This document shows, piece by piece, positions 37,152 through 46,727 of a stretch of 64,000 nucleotides of DNA. The notes beneath the pieces are model-generated. The model made no database searches and was not told the origin of the DNA. It was given only the letters and a program-made list of their open reading frames with translations. This DNA comes from Rhizobium jaguaris (GTDB lineage Bacteria > Pseudomonadota > Alphaproteobacteria > Rhizobiales > Rhizobiaceae). The DNA is taken from contig NZ_CP032694.1 of NCBI RefSeq assembly GCF_003627755.1, positions 859,501-923,500 of the forward strand, in the 5' to 3' direction. Positions within the stretch are counted from its first letter, which is position 1; every line of letters starts with the position of its first letter. Made by a program: the position numbers and the translations under genes.

Positions 37152-38444
37152 CCTGTCGCGCAACGCAAACCACGTGAGCGCCAGGAACAGAAGAGGCGCC
37201 CGCATGCGCGCGCCGCCGGGAAAGGGCGGGATGTTCAACGACTTGAAAAGCGCAAGGTCGTCGGCGTTCCCGAGAACCGTTTTCGCATAAAGTTTACCGC
37301 AATAATTTGACAGCATGACTCCGTGCCCGGAATAGCCTCCGATGGAGGTGACGCCGGGCATGACCTCCCGCACGAAAGGCTGGCGCGGCATGGTGATGCC
37401 GACCGATCCACCCCAGGCGTGGGTGATGGCGATATTGCCGAGGCCGGGATAGATTTCGGCGATCTGGCGGCGGATGTGCTGCGTTATGTCGCGCGGGTTA
37501 TCGGACGTGTAGGCCTCGCGCCCGCCGAACAGCAGACGCCCGTCCTTCGACTTTCGGAAATAGCGCACCACGAATCGCGAATCCGCCACTGCTTCGCCGC
37601 CGGGCAGGACATCCGGAAACTTGTCGAGCGGTTCCGTCGCGCCGATGAAGGAGCGGATCGGCATGACATGACTTGCGGTCACCGGCTCCAGATTGCCGAT
37701 ATAACCGTTGCAGGCGATCAGGACTCGGTCGGCAGTGATCGTGCCGCTGTCGGTCTCGATCAACGTTTTGCCGCCAGATTGGCGGATCGCCTTTGCCGGT
37801 GTCATTTCGAAGATTGATGCACCGGCGGCCTTCGCTGCCCGCGCCAGGCCGATGAGCAGTTTCAGCGGATGGATATGGCCCGTACCCATGTCCCTGACGC
37901 CATAGAGATAGAACTTGGAGCCAAGCCGCTCCTGCGTTTCGGCCTGATCCATGAAACTCACATGCGCATAGCCGTAGCGCGTCGCGGCGATTTCGGCGTT
38001 CTCCATATAGTCGCGCTTGTAGCTCCGCTTATGGGTGACATTCATCTGGCCGGGCATGAAGTCGATGTCGATGTTGTGCTCAGCGGCAAAATCGAAAAGG
38101 TGACGCTTGGCATCTTCGGCAAGATCGAACAGTGCCTTGGAGCGCTCGTAGCCGATCTTCTCTTCCAGCTCTTCCGGCCATGAGCGTTGGCCGGTGCCTA
38201 GCTGGCCGCCATTGCGGCCGGACGCGCCATCACCGAGGCGGTTGGCGTCGATCAATGCGACATCGACGCCGGCCTTGGCAAGATTGTAAGCCGCCTGCAG
38301 GCCGGTATAGCCGCCGCCGATGATGGCGACGTCGGCGCTGCACGAGCCGTCGAGCTTGGGATAGGCGGAGCGAGGGCCGACGGTTGCCTGATACCAGGAA
38401 AGGCCCGGCGCGATCGGGCTCTGCCATGCTTCCTGCAATGTCAC
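37146..38444 (-). CDS. FAD-dependent oxidase, gamma-glutamylputrescine oxidase (PuuB) type
   Basis: A 432-residue DAO-family flavoprotein. The FAD dinucleotide fold is DVAIIGGGYTGLQAAYNLAKAG (about 38-59), with GASGRNGGQLGTGQR, which in this subfamily lies next to the flavin. The C-terminal GGYSGHGVMLSNYCGKLYA is typical of PuuB. It is in the same orientation as and 13 bases downstream of a glutamine-synthetase-like gene, which together suggest gamma-glutamylation and oxidation of putrescine. A hydrophobic tail (PLLFLALTWFALRDRF) ends in a palindromic repeat. Substrate not proven; other amines are possible. Confidence 0.8.
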   Translation of the reverse strand: MTLQEAWQSPIAPGLSWYQATVGPRSAYPKLDGSCSADVAIIGGGYTGLQAAYNLAKAGVDVALIDANRLGDGASGRNGGQLGTGQRSWPEELEEKIGYERSKALFDLAEDAKRHLFDFAAEHNIDIDFMPGQMNVTHKRSYKRDYMENAEIAATRYGYAHVSFMDQAETQERLGSKFYLYGVRDMGTGHIHPLKLLIGLARAAKAAGASIFEMTPAKAIRQSGGKTLIETDSGTITADRVLIACNGYIGNLEPVTASHVMPIRSFIGATEPLDKFPDVLPGGEAVADSRFVVRYFRKSKDGRLLFGGREAYTSDNPRDITQHIRRQIAEIYPGLGNIAITHAWGGSVGITMPRQPFVREVMPGVTSIGGYSGHGVMLSNYCGKLYAKTVLGNADDLALFKSLNIPPFPGGARMRAPLLFLALTWFALRDRF

Positions 38445-38457
38445 GGGCGGGCCTCTC

Positions 38458-39894
38458 TCACACGTTGAGCAGAAGGAATTCCCGCTCCCAGGGGCTGATC
38501 ACCTGCATGAAGGTTTCGAATTCGCCGCGCTTGACGCCGACATAGATGTCGATGAAGTCCTTGCCCAGAACCTCTTCGAAAGCCGGCTCGTCTTCCAAGA
38601 GCGCAATAGCCTCGAGAAGGCCGCGCGGCAGGTCGATCGAACCTTCATTGGCCGAATCCTCGGTCGGCGCCGTCGGTGCCACCTTCTTCATGATGCCGAG
38701 CAAGCCGGAGGCGAGCGAGGCTGCGAGCGCCAGATACGGGTTGGCGTCCGAGCTCGGCAAGCGGTTCTCGACGCGGCGCGCCTGCGGATCGGAGACCGGC
38801 ACGCGGAAAGCCGTCGTGCGGTTGTCGTAGCCCCAGGCGTTGTTGACAGGGCAGGACATGTTCGGCGCCAGGCGCCGATAGGAGTTCACGTAGGGCGCGA
38901 GCATCGCTAGCGCGTTCGGCACGTAGCGCTGCATGCCGCCGATGAAGTGGAAGAATTCCGGCGAGGGGCTGCCGTCCGGATTGGTGAAAACGTTCTTGCC
39001 GGTCTCGATGTTGACCACAGACTGGTGGATGTGCATTGCCGAACCCGGCTGGCTCTGGATCGGCTTGGCCATGAAGGTGGCATAGATGCCGTGCTTCATC
39101 GCCGCTTCACGGATGGTGCGCTTGAACATGAACACCTGGTCGGCAAGCTCGATCGGATCGCCATGGCGCAGGTTGATTTCAAGCTGCGCCGGACCCTCCT
39201 CATGGATCAGAGTGTCGATCTCCAGGCCCTGCTTTTCGGAGAAGTGATAGATATCGTCGATCAGTTCGTCGAATTCGTTGATGCCCGCGATCGAATAGCC
39301 CTGGCCCCCGAGGATTGAGCGACCCGACCGGCCCTTCGGCGGATGCAACGGATAGTCCGGATCGTCATTCTTGGCGACCAGATAGAATTCGATCTCCGGC
39401 GCCACCACCGGCTTCCAGCCGCGATCACGGTAAAGCCCCATGATCCGCTTCAGCAGATTGCGCGGCGTGTAGGACACCGCCTCGCCATCGGAATTGACGA
39501 TGTCGCAGATCACCTGCGCCGTCGGATCGCTTTCCCAGGGCACGACGGAGAGCGTCGAAAGATCCGGCACGAGCTTTAGGTCGCTGTCACGCGGCTCATA
39601 GCGGAAGCTCTCGGTTTCCTCAGGATATTCACCCGAAATCGTGTGGCGATAGATGGCCGAGGGCAGGGCCAGCGAGGTGTTGGAGGTGAATTTCGAGGTT
39701 GGCATCATCTTGCCGCGCGGCACGCCCGCAAGGTCCGGTGTGATGCATTCTATGTCTTCGATCCCACGCGCCCGCAGCCATTGAGCCGCTTCCTTCCAAT
39801 TTGCCACGCCGCGCGCCGATCTTAAACTCGGGGGTACAGTTGCGACTTTCGAGACCGGCATGGAAGCTTTCAGCGGGGTCTTTCTCGCGGCCAT
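38458..39894 (-). CDS. Glutamine-synthetase-family ligase (PuuA type)
   Basis: A 478-residue GS-like enzyme, probably gamma-glutamylputrescine synthetase. The GS core is present: EIEFYLVAKN, IDTLIHEEGPAQLEINLRHGD, GSAMHIHQSVVN, AFRVPVSDPQARRVENRLPSSDANPYLA. The N-terminal extension (1-35) is basic. ATG 39894 is the first start; ATG 39861 is possible. It is followed by the PuuB-like oxidase after 13 bases. The potFGHI transporter eight kilobases away supports a polyamine use, but ligation of another amine cannot be excluded. Confidence 0.82.
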   Translation of the reverse strand: MAARKTPLKASMPVSKVATVPPSLRSARGVANWKEAAQWLRARGIEDIECITPDLAGVPRGKMMPTSKFTSNTSLALPSAIYRHTISGEYPEETESFRYEPRDSDLKLVPDLSTLSVVPWESDPTAQVICDIVNSDGEAVSYTPRNLLKRIMGLYRDRGWKPVVAPEIEFYLVAKNDDPDYPLHPPKGRSGRSILGGQGYSIAGINEFDELIDDIYHFSEKQGLEIDTLIHEEGPAQLEINLRHGDPIELADQVFMFKRTIREAAMKHGIYATFMAKPIQSQPGSAMHIHQSVVNIETGKNVFTNPDGSPSPEFFHFIGGMQRYVPNALAMLAPYVNSYRRLAPNMSCPVNNAWGYDNRTTAFRVPVSDPQARRVENRLPSSDANPYLALAASLASGLLGIMKKVAPTAPTEDSANEGSIDLPRGLLEAIALLEDEPAFEEVLGKDFIDIYVGVKRGEFETFMQVISPWEREFLLLNV

Positions 39895-40031
39895 AAAACA
39901 CCGTATTTGCGTTGATCGGTGACTGCATCATAACCACAGTTTGCCAATTGGCGAGGGGGAAAACCGCTCGGACTTTCGCCATATGATGGAAAAATGACGC
40001 TGCAGCGCAGCAATCGATAAGGGAATGAAAC

Positions 40032-41216
40032 GTGGCCGGCAGATATGATGTGATCGTTCTTGGCGCGGGTGCCACAGGCATGATGTGCGCCATCCGCGCC
40101 GGCCAGCGCGGGCGCTCTGTCGTCGTCCTCGACCACGCCGTCGCGCCGGGCGAGAAGATCCGCATTTCTGGCGGCGGACGCTGCAATTTCACCAACATCC
40201 ATGCCGGCCCGAAGAATTTCCTTTCCGCCAATCAGCATTTTGCCAAGTCGGCCCTGGCGCGCTTCACGCCGAAGGATTTCCTGGCCATGGTCGAGAGCCA
40301 TGGCATCGCCTGGCATGAAAAGACCCTCGGGCAGCTCTTCTGCGACGACAGCGCCAAGGATATCATCCGCATGCTGACCGACGAGATGCGGTGCGCCGGC
40401 GTGGATTTGCGGCTGCGCACCGAAATCGGCGCGATCGAACCCGTCGCCGGCGGCGGCTATCGCGTCGCCACATCGGAGGGCGCATTGGAGGCGGCGTCCC
40501 TGGTCATTGCCACAGGCGGCAAGTCGATCCCGAAAATGGGCGCTACCGGCTTTGCCTACCGCGTCGCGGAGCAGTTCGGCCTGCCCCTCGTCGAGACGCG
40601 TCCCGGCCTCGTGCCGCTGACCCTCGACCCGCAGCTTCTCCAGCGTTTGGCGCCGCTCGCCGGCATTGCCGCGCCCGCCGAGATTCGCCATGGCAAGACG
40701 GCGTTCCGCGAAGCCCTGCTTTTCACCCATCGCGGCTTGAGCGGTCCGGCAATCCTGCAGATCTCCTCCTACTGGCGGGAAGGCGACGAGATCACGGTCG
40801 CGATCGAGCCCGATATCGACATTTTCATCACCCTGAAAACAGCCCGGCAGGCCAATGGCCGGCAATCGGCGCAGACGGCCCTGGCGGAGATATTGCCGAA
40901 GCGGCTGGCACAGCATTTCGCTGAGGGAGAGGGCATGTCGGGTAATATGGCCGATCACCCCGATAAACGCCTGCAGCAGCTTGCCGCCGCTGTCCAAGCC
41001 TGGCCGGTCAAGCCGTCGGGTTCCGAAGGCTACCGCACGGCGGAAGTCACGCTCGGCGGCGTCGATACCGCCTGTCTCGATTCAAAGACGATGCAAGTGA
41101 AAAACATCCCCGGCCTCTTCTTCATCGGCGAATGCGTCGACGTTACCGGCTGGCTCGGCGGCTATAATTTCCAGTGGGCTTGGGCTTCCGGCCACGTTGC
41201 CGGCGAAGCGGCTTGA
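40032..41216 (+). CDS. NAD(P)/FAD-dependent oxidoreductase, HI0933/BaiN family
   Basis: A 394-residue flavoprotein. The FAD-binding DVIVLGAGATGMMCAIRAGQRG is at 6-27, GEKIRISGGGRCNFTN is the family hallmark, then LVIATGGKSIPKMGATGFAY, and GLFFIGECVDVTGWLGGYNFQWAWASG at the end. The GTG at 40032 has AAGGGA upstream. It is divergent from the puuA-like gene, separated by 137 bases. The physiological role of the YhiN-type family is unclear. Confidence 0.85.
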   Translation: MAGRYDVIVLGAGATGMMCAIRAGQRGRSVVVLDHAVAPGEKIRISGGGRCNFTNIHAGPKNFLSANQHFAKSALARFTPKDFLAMVESHGIAWHEKTLGQLFCDDSAKDIIRMLTDEMRCAGVDLRLRTEIGAIEPVAGGGYRVATSEGALEAASLVIATGGKSIPKMGATGFAYRVAEQFGLPLVETRPGLVPLTLDPQLLQRLAPLAGIAAPAEIRHGKTAFREALLFTHRGLSGPAILQISSYWREGDEITVAIEPDIDIFITLKTARQANGRQSAQTALAEILPKRLAQHFAEGEGMSGNMADHPDKRLQQLAAAVQAWPVKPSGSEGYRTAEVTLGGVDTACLDSKTMQVKNIPGLFFIGECVDVTGWLGGYNFQWAWASGHVAGEAA

Positions 41217-41944
41217 AGCGTTCGGCAAGATCGCCACGGAATTGGCGATCGCGATCATCGTGTTGCCGAAGTAGAACGGCTACAAACGCCCTACGCCTTT
41301 TGAGCAGGTTTTCGCGACATGCGACAATTACGACTATGCTCTGGTTCCGGCGTTTTCCATTCCTACATCTTTATTCTACACATTGACGGTTGCCGGAACG
41401 GCCTTTTGCCGGTTATCCTGCAAATGCTAAAATGGGATTTAAGCTCATGAACAGAACACAGCGTCGCGCACGCGCCATTGCAATTGCTCAAACCCGTGAC
41501 AATGCCAAGTTGGTGGCGATCCGGCTGCTGATGCTGGCGACCGGTGCCACGGCTGCTTGCATCGCTTACCTCGCTGTGCGCAGCTTCTAATATTATCGGC
41601 CTGATCGGCTTTGGTCGCCGTTTCCTCGGCGGTCGGCATTCGCACATACGCCGGACATCTTCTCGGCCGAGCCCTCATATCCCCCGCATTTCCGCGCTTT
41701 TTCCTGGTATAAAAGGCCTTGCGGCCTCCTGCGGCAGCCCCTTATCCGAAAATTAATCAATCGGACTCACAATCCGCGAAGATTTTCTGGGGCGTGCTTC
41801 TACAACGTAGAGCCGAAGCAATGATTGCCTCCTGGCGCTGGTCAGGACCCCGCCTGCGAACATCTCAAGATTGATGGTTATGCATCCGGTCAGCGCCGCG
41901 GCGGCGTCGGCAGGGGGAGCGGTGTATGAGAGGCCAAAGCCACC
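41217..41944. other. 728-base intergenic region before the chemoreceptor
   Basis: No long gene. It starts with a nested palindrome (TTCGGCAA 41221-41228 with TTGCCGAA 41263-41270; GATCGCCA 41229-41236 with TGGCGATC 41243-41250) that probably ends the upstream gene. A possible 47-residue membrane peptide lies at 41447-41590. The rest, to 41944, should carry the chemoreceptor promoter; no clear box was recognised. Confidence 0.5.
41447..41590 (+). CDS. Possible small membrane protein
   Basis: A 47-residue reading frame with a basic N-terminus (MNRTQRRARAIAIAQTRD) and one hydrophobic helix (LLMLATGATAACIAYLAV), a plausible single-span small protein. GGGA lies 14 bases upstream of the ATG, a poor site. 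No domain is recognised, and the codon pattern alone cannot prove expression. Confidence 0.35.
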   Translation: MNRTQRRARAIAIAQTRDNAKLVAIRLLMLATGATAACIAYLAVRSF

Positions 41945-44482
41945 ATGTTCATTGACAAGATCCTGTCCCGTTTCAAGATCAAGACGAAGGTTCTGATCTT
42001 CGTCCTGCCTTTCGTCATCAGCATTTCCGCCGTCGGCCTCACCGGTCTCTACGCTTCGGGCCTGCTGCAGGGGCGCATGGAAATCTCGAACAGCGTGTTG
42101 CAATCGCTGACGGGCTTCAAGAACCTCTACGGTTCGATGGATGACTTCCTGCGCATTACCAATGAGCAGCAGCGCGACAAGCTTTATCAGGATATCAAAT
42201 CGCAGCAGGGCGTTCTGAACGCAACGCTCAACCAGCTCGGCAAGGATGCGGAAGGCCGTGACAATCTCACGGATGCGACGACGAAGACCGCCGACATGGC
42301 AAATCTCGTCGCCAAGCTCTGGACGCTGCATGAACAGGAAGTCGCCTTCCGTAAACTGATCGACGATGCGCAGCGAGCGCTGATCAGCGCTCGTTTCAAC
42401 GTCGATTTCAATGGCCAGCAGTTGGAAGACCAAATGCGCCAGGACCAGGCCGACGCGACCTCGACGCTGCGCGCTGCCGATCGCCTGCTGAAGGGCGGCG
42501 ACATGCTGGTTGCCGTGGCTGAAGATTTCAACAAAGCGGCGTCGCCGGCGGACAAGGTCAAGCTTCTGAAGGACCGGCTGCCGGATCTGAACAAGGCACA
42601 GCGCTCCATCGACCTTGCATTGCCGCAGAACCAGAAGGCCGTCGTTCAGTCGCTGGTGGGAACGATCAAGGATCTGACCGCCTTCACCGAAAGCGCCGAT
42701 GCACCGACGGACGATACCGTCACCAATATCGGCCGGCTGCTCTCGCGCTTCCGTCAGACTTCGACCTATACGCAGCTGACGGCAACTCAGATGATGCGCC
42801 AGGCGACCACAACCTTCGTTGAACTGGACGCCCGTGTCGTCCAGACCAATTCGGTTCTGCAGGACACCCGCCGTCTCGAAGGCTCGATCTATTCACTGCA
42901 GCTCGTGCTCGCCGATTTCACGTCCAATACCAACAAGGACAATCTCGTCCGTCTGCGTCAGGAAATCTCCAAGCTTGCCGGCGACATGGATACGCTGAAC
43001 CAGAGCGCCAAAGGCATGGATTTCGCGGGCGATATCGACACAGCCATCCGCCCTGCCATCAAGTCGATGGATGCGGCCGGTGGCAAGCTGGTCGACACCA
43101 TCGCTCAGCGCATCACCGAATATGCCAGCGCCCGTCAGCAGCTTGACCAGGTCTGGGGCCAGCTCACCGCTTTTGCCGAAACGCAGAAGCAGAGTGCCGG
43201 CACCGAACGCGATCAGGCAAACTACATCTCGATCCTCGCCACCACGCTCGGCATCATCCTGTCGGTCGCCGGCGGTATCGCCCTGGTCTTGACCCTGCAG
43301 CGCCCCATCGGCCAGATCACCGCAGCCATGCGCCGCATTGCCGACGGCATGCTGGAAACCGCGATTTCCGGCGAGCAGCGCCACGACGAAATCGGCGACA
43401 TGGCGCGCGCTCTCGGTATCTTCAAGGAAAATGCGCTCTCGAAAATCCGCATCGAGGAGCAGAGCGACGAAGAGCGCACTGCCGCCGAGCACGAGCGCCA
43501 GCGCAACGACGCCGAAAAGCGCGAGCTCGACCGCCAGATCGATTTCGCCGTTAGCGAACTTGCTGCCGGTCTCGAGCGCCTCGCTCAAGGCGATATCTCT
43601 TCGACGATCGAGACGCCTTTCATCGGTCGCCTCGAGCAGCTTCGCCAGGATTTCAACAGCTCGTTGTCGCGCCTGCAACAGACCCTCAGCCAGGTCCGCG
43701 ACAATGTCGAGATGATCCAGAGCAACGGCAGCCAGATGGCAGCCTCCGCCGAGGACCTGTCGAAGCGCACCGAGCAGCAGGCCGCGTCATTGGAGGAGAC
43801 CGCTGCCGCCGTCGACGAGATCACCGTCACCGTCCGCTCGTCCGCCGAGCGTGCCAAGGATGCTGATGCGATCGTGCGCGAAGCCAAGCGCAGCGCCGAC
43901 GACAGTTCCGTCGTTGTCGGTAATGCTATCGATGCGATGGCACGCATTGAGGATGCATCACGACAGATCGAGCAGATCATCGGCGTCATCGACGAGATCG
44001 CCTTCCAGACCAACCTGCTGGCGCTGAATGCCGGTATCGAAGCCGCCCGCGCCGGTGAGGCCGGCAAGGGTTTTGCAGTCGTCGCCATGGAAGTGCGCGA
44101 GCTCGCCCAGCGCTCCGCCGCTGCTGCACAGGAGATCAAGGGGCTGATCAACAAATCGACCCACGAGGTCAATTCCGGCTCGCAATTCGTCCAGGAGGCC
44201 GGCTCGGTGCTGGCGCAGATCAGCGGACAGATCGTCACCATCAGCCAGCATGTGGAAATGATCGCGCGCGCCAGCCACGATCAGGCAAGCGCGCTGCAGG
44301 AGGTCAACGCCTCCGTCAACCAGATGGACCAGATGACGCAGAAGAATGCGGCCATGGTCGAAGAGACCACGGCGGCCAGCCGCGAACTGGCCTCCGAAGC
44401 GGACGCGCTGCTCTATCTGATCCAGCAGTTCAAGATCGAAGGCGGGCAGGGCGCGGGCTATCTGCGGGCTGAAGCCGCCTGA
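41945..44482 (+). CDS. Methyl-accepting chemotaxis protein
   Basis: An 845-residue chemoreceptor. TM1 spans about 15-38. A long, purely helical periplasmic sensor (about 40-425) carries no PAS or Cache signature. TM2 is at about 426-449, a HAMP domain follows (LQRPIGQITAAMRRIADG) and a second HAMP-like stretch near 530-590. The signalling domain has the conserved hairpin IDEIAFQTNLLALNAGIEAARAGEAGKGFAVVA (about 680-715). No CheR-binding pentapeptide is seen at the end. It probably steers the flagella encoded at the start of the window; the ligand is unknown. A strong terminator follows. Confidence 0.93.
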   Translation: MFIDKILSRFKIKTKVLIFVLPFVISISAVGLTGLYASGLLQGRMEISNSVLQSLTGFKNLYGSMDDFLRITNEQQRDKLYQDIKSQQGVLNATLNQLGKDAEGRDNLTDATTKTADMANLVAKLWTLHEQEVAFRKLIDDAQRALISARFNVDFNGQQLEDQMRQDQADATSTLRAADRLLKGGDMLVAVAEDFNKAASPADKVKLLKDRLPDLNKAQRSIDLALPQNQKAVVQSLVGTIKDLTAFTESADAPTDDTVTNIGRLLSRFRQTSTYTQLTATQMMRQATTTFVELDARVVQTNSVLQDTRRLEGSIYSLQLVLADFTSNTNKDNLVRLRQEISKLAGDMDTLNQSAKGMDFAGDIDTAIRPAIKSMDAAGGKLVDTIAQRITEYASARQQLDQVWGQLTAFAETQKQSAGTERDQANYISILATTLGIILSVAGGIALVLTLQRPIGQITAAMRRIADGMLETAISGEQRHDEIGDMARALGIFKENALSKIRIEEQSDEERTAAEHERQRNDAEKRELDRQIDFAVSELAAGLERLAQGDISSTIETPFIGRLEQLRQDFNSSLSRLQQTLSQVRDNVEMIQSNGSQMAASAEDLSKRTEQQAASLEETAAAVDEITVTVRSSAERAKDADAIVREAKRSADDSSVVVGNAIDAMARIEDASRQIEQIIGVIDEIAFQTNLLALNAGIEAARAGEAGKGFAVVAMEVRELAQRSAAAAQEIKGLINKSTHEVNSGSQFVQEAGSVLAQISGQIVTISQHVEMIARASHDQASALQEVNASVNQMDQMTQKNAAMVEETTAASRELASEADALLYLIQQFKIEGGQGAGYLRAEAA

Positions 44483-44712
44483 GCGCAGCAATCGTTACCA
44501 TCACAGGCGGACCGGCCGATATCAGGCCGGTCCGCTTTTTTCGTTTTGAACCACGCATAGCCCGTATCGAGCGCGTTCCCGAACCAGGCAAACAGTGGCA
44601 AGGGGTCACGGCCGTATTCTCGATAGAATGCGTCCTCGTTACGGCGCCATAGCGCGTGGCGAGCTTCATTCTCCAGCTGGATAATTCTGGCTAAAGCGAT
44701 GCAGTCGACCAT
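44458..44712 (-). CDS. Small hypothetical protein convergent with the chemoreceptor
   Basis: An 84-residue reading frame of unknown function. The first 58 residues look protein-like (MVDCIALARIIQLENEARHA..., FAWFGNALDTGYAWFK) and GGAG lies eight bases before the ATG at 44712. Its 3' part runs through the chemoreceptor terminator (44507-44541) and overlaps the chemoreceptor end by 25 bases. It could be a real small gene with a repeat-derived tail, or spurious. Confidence 0.45.
   Translation of the reverse strand: MVDCIALARIIQLENEARHALWRRNEDAFYREYGRDPLPLFAWFGNALDTGYAWFKTKKADRPDIGRSACDGNDCCAQAASARR
44507..44541 (+). terminator. Rho-independent terminator of the chemoreceptor gene
   Basis: A perfect 11-bp stem GCGGACCGGCC/GGCCGGTCCGC with a 7-base loop is followed by six T residues, 25 bases after the chemoreceptor stop. 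Confidence 0.9.
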
Positions 44713-44801
44713 GGGAAAATCTCCATATTGAAAGGCATCCCTTCAATTACACAGAGAAATTTTCTTTATAAACAGTCGTTTTCACCCTATGTTTTTCAGT
44801 C

Positions 44802-45674
44802 ATGAAAAATGCGACCTGGGATTCCTATCAGCTTTTCCTCGACGTCGCCCGTGGCGGCGGGCTGACGGGTGCTGCATCTTCGAGCGGTTTGAGCCCGGCA
44901 ACGATCGGTCGGCGCATGCTGGAACTGGAGAGCCAAGTCGGGCGTTCGCTCTTTCAGCGCAGCCAGACAGGTTACGCGCTGACCGGCGACGGCCAGGAAC
45001 TGTTCGATCAACTGCTGGAGATGGAAGCGGCCGCGCGCAAGGTCGATAGCTGGCAGCGCGATACTCAGGGCGCGGCCATCGTCCGGATCGCGGCCGGCAC
45101 CTGGGTCGGCTGGCTGCTCAGCCAGAACATGCCGTCGATCTGCTCCGAGCGAGATGGCTTCCGCATCGATCTCCATCTCGCCGAACGCCGTGCCAGCCTC
45201 GCCCATCGCGAAAGCGACATCGGCATCCGCGCCTTTGAACCAGAAGAGATCAATCTGGCAGCCATCAGAACCGGCGATGTTGCCTATGCCGCCTATCAGG
45301 CGCGCAACATGCGCTTTGCCGGACCGAGACGCTGGATCGCCGTGGCGGAAGAGGAGGCGATTTCCGCCTATCTGCGCTGGCCGCATCAGAAGGAGCGCGA
45401 GGCGATCGCGGTGACGGTCAACCGGCCGCGCTCCCTCCACGATCTCGTGCTGGCGGGAGCGGGCGTCGCCGTTCTTCCTTGCTTCGTCGGCGATCTGGAA
45501 CCTCGGCTGGAGCGGGTCGGCGAGGAGGTCGCGTCTCTGCGGCACGGGCAATGGATCGTCATGAACGACGCCGACCGCCACCGCCGCGAAATCCGTACCG
45601 TGGTCGATCGCATGACGCGCCTGCTGAAGAGTCATGCCGACCTCTTCGCCGGCAACCGCCCCACCTACATATGA
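44802..45674 (+). CDS. LysR-family transcriptional regulator
   Basis: A 290-residue regulator. The helix-turn-helix at residues 8-65 (FLDVARGGGLTGAASSSGLSPATIGRRMLELESQVGRSLF) is of the LysR type. A substrate-binding domain follows (AAGTWVGWLLSQNMPSICSE..., LVLAGAGVAVLPCFVGDLEP). It has no divergent partner next to it on the minus strand except the small ORF at 44458-44712; downstream lies a convergent aldo/keto reductase. Target genes unknown. A hairpin follows at 45677-45701. Confidence 0.87.
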   Translation: MKNATWDSYQLFLDVARGGGLTGAASSSGLSPATIGRRMLELESQVGRSLFQRSQTGYALTGDGQELFDQLLEMEAAARKVDSWQRDTQGAAIVRIAAGTWVGWLLSQNMPSICSERDGFRIDLHLAERRASLAHRESDIGIRAFEPEEINLAAIRTGDVAYAAYQARNMRFAGPRRWIAVAEEEAISAYLRWPHQKEREAIAVTVNRPRSLHDLVLAGAGVAVLPCFVGDLEPRLERVGEEVASLRHGQWIVMNDADRHRREIRTVVDRMTRLLKSHADLFAGNRPTYI

Positions 45675-45676
45675 AA

Positions 45677-45701
45677 ACCGGCAGCCAAGGTAGCTGCCGG
45701 T
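45677..45701. terminator. Hairpin between LysR and aldo/keto reductase genes
   Basis: A perfect 9-bp stem ACCGGCAGC/GCTGCCGGT with a 7-base loop lies between two convergent genes. It has an A-tract on the left and only a partial T-rich stretch on the right, so it may serve both directions. Confidence 0.7.
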
Positions 45702-45728
45702 CTCTTGGTCTTGGATGACAGCTAACGT

Positions 45729-46727
45729 TCAGCGAACTGCGTCGCCCCACCGGTATTCCACCGTCGCGTCGTCCAGCTTTGCCTTCAACGCCGGATCGAG
45801 CTTGAGGTCGATGGCGGCGAGGGTGTCGGTCAACTGATCCGGGCGACTTGCGCCGATGATGGCCGAGGTGATCACCGGATTGGCGGCCACCCAGGCGACG
45901 GCGAGCTGGGTCAGCGAATGGCCGGCCTCATCGGCGATGCCGCGCAGCTTTTCGATCGTCGTGAATTCGCGTTCGTGCCAGTAGCGCTGCAGATAATTGG
46001 TGCCGGCACTGCGCACCTGCGAACTGAAGCGGCCTTCCGTCGGCGCGACGTCATGCTTGTGTTTGCCGGTCAGGAGGCCGCCGGCGATCGGATTGTAGGG
46101 AATGACCGCAATGCGCTGTTCTTCTGCGAGCGGCAACAGTTCGCGCTCGATCTGGCGGAACAGCAGATTGTAGCGCGGCTGTACCGAGACGAACCGGGCG
46201 GTCCGAAGGAAATCGGCGCGGCCGAGCGCGAGCGCCAGCCGGTAGGCGAGGAAATTCGACACGCCGACATAACGCGCCTTGCCCGAGCGCACGATGACGT
46301 CGAGCGCCTCCAGCGTCTCGTCGATCGGTGTTTCACGATCGTCGGAATGGAGCTGATAGAGGTCGACATAGTCGGTGCCGAGACGCCGCAGCGATGCATC
46401 GATAGCATCGAGAAGGTGCTTGCGCGATGCACCTTGATCCCAGGGGGAGGGACCGACCTTGCCGACGGCCTTGGTCGCGACGATGAAGCGGTCGCGCCTG
46501 CCCTTCAGCCAGCGGCCGACGATCTCTTCGGTGCGCCCGGCAAGCTCTTCGCCGCCGCCGAGCGGATAGACGTCGGCCGTGTCGATGAAGTTGACGCCGG
46601 CATCGGTCGCCTTGTCGAGAATGGCATGCGCGATGTCTTCCTGCTCGATCTGCAGGCCGAAGGTCATGGTGCCTAGGCACAGGCGGGAGACGCTGAGACC
46701 GGTATTGCCGAATTTTTGATACTGCAT
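45729..46727 (-). CDS. Aldo/keto reductase
   Basis: A 332-residue NADPH-dependent oxidoreductase of the AKR superfamily. The barrel start is MQYQKFGNTGLSVSRLCLGTMTFG. The catalytic aspartate and tyrosine are in FIDTADVYPLGGG, the lysine in VATKAV, and the histidine in YQLHSDD. NADP contacts lie near TSAIIGASRPDQL. The start at 46727 follows AAGGG; the longer frame to 46748 is not needed. Single gene, convergent with the LysR regulator. Substrate unknown. Confidence 0.9.
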   Translation of the reverse strand: MQYQKFGNTGLSVSRLCLGTMTFGLQIEQEDIAHAILDKATDAGVNFIDTADVYPLGGGEELAGRTEEIVGRWLKGRRDRFIVATKAVGKVGPSPWDQGASRKHLLDAIDASLRRLGTDYVDLYQLHSDDRETPIDETLEALDVIVRSGKARYVGVSNFLAYRLALALGRADFLRTARFVSVQPRYNLLFRQIERELLPLAEEQRIAVIPYNPIAGGLLTGKHKHDVAPTEGRFSSQVRSAGTNYLQRYWHEREFTTIEKLRGIADEAGHSLTQLAVAWVAANPVITSAIIGASRPDQLTDTLAAIDLKLDPALKAKLDDATVEYRWGDAVR

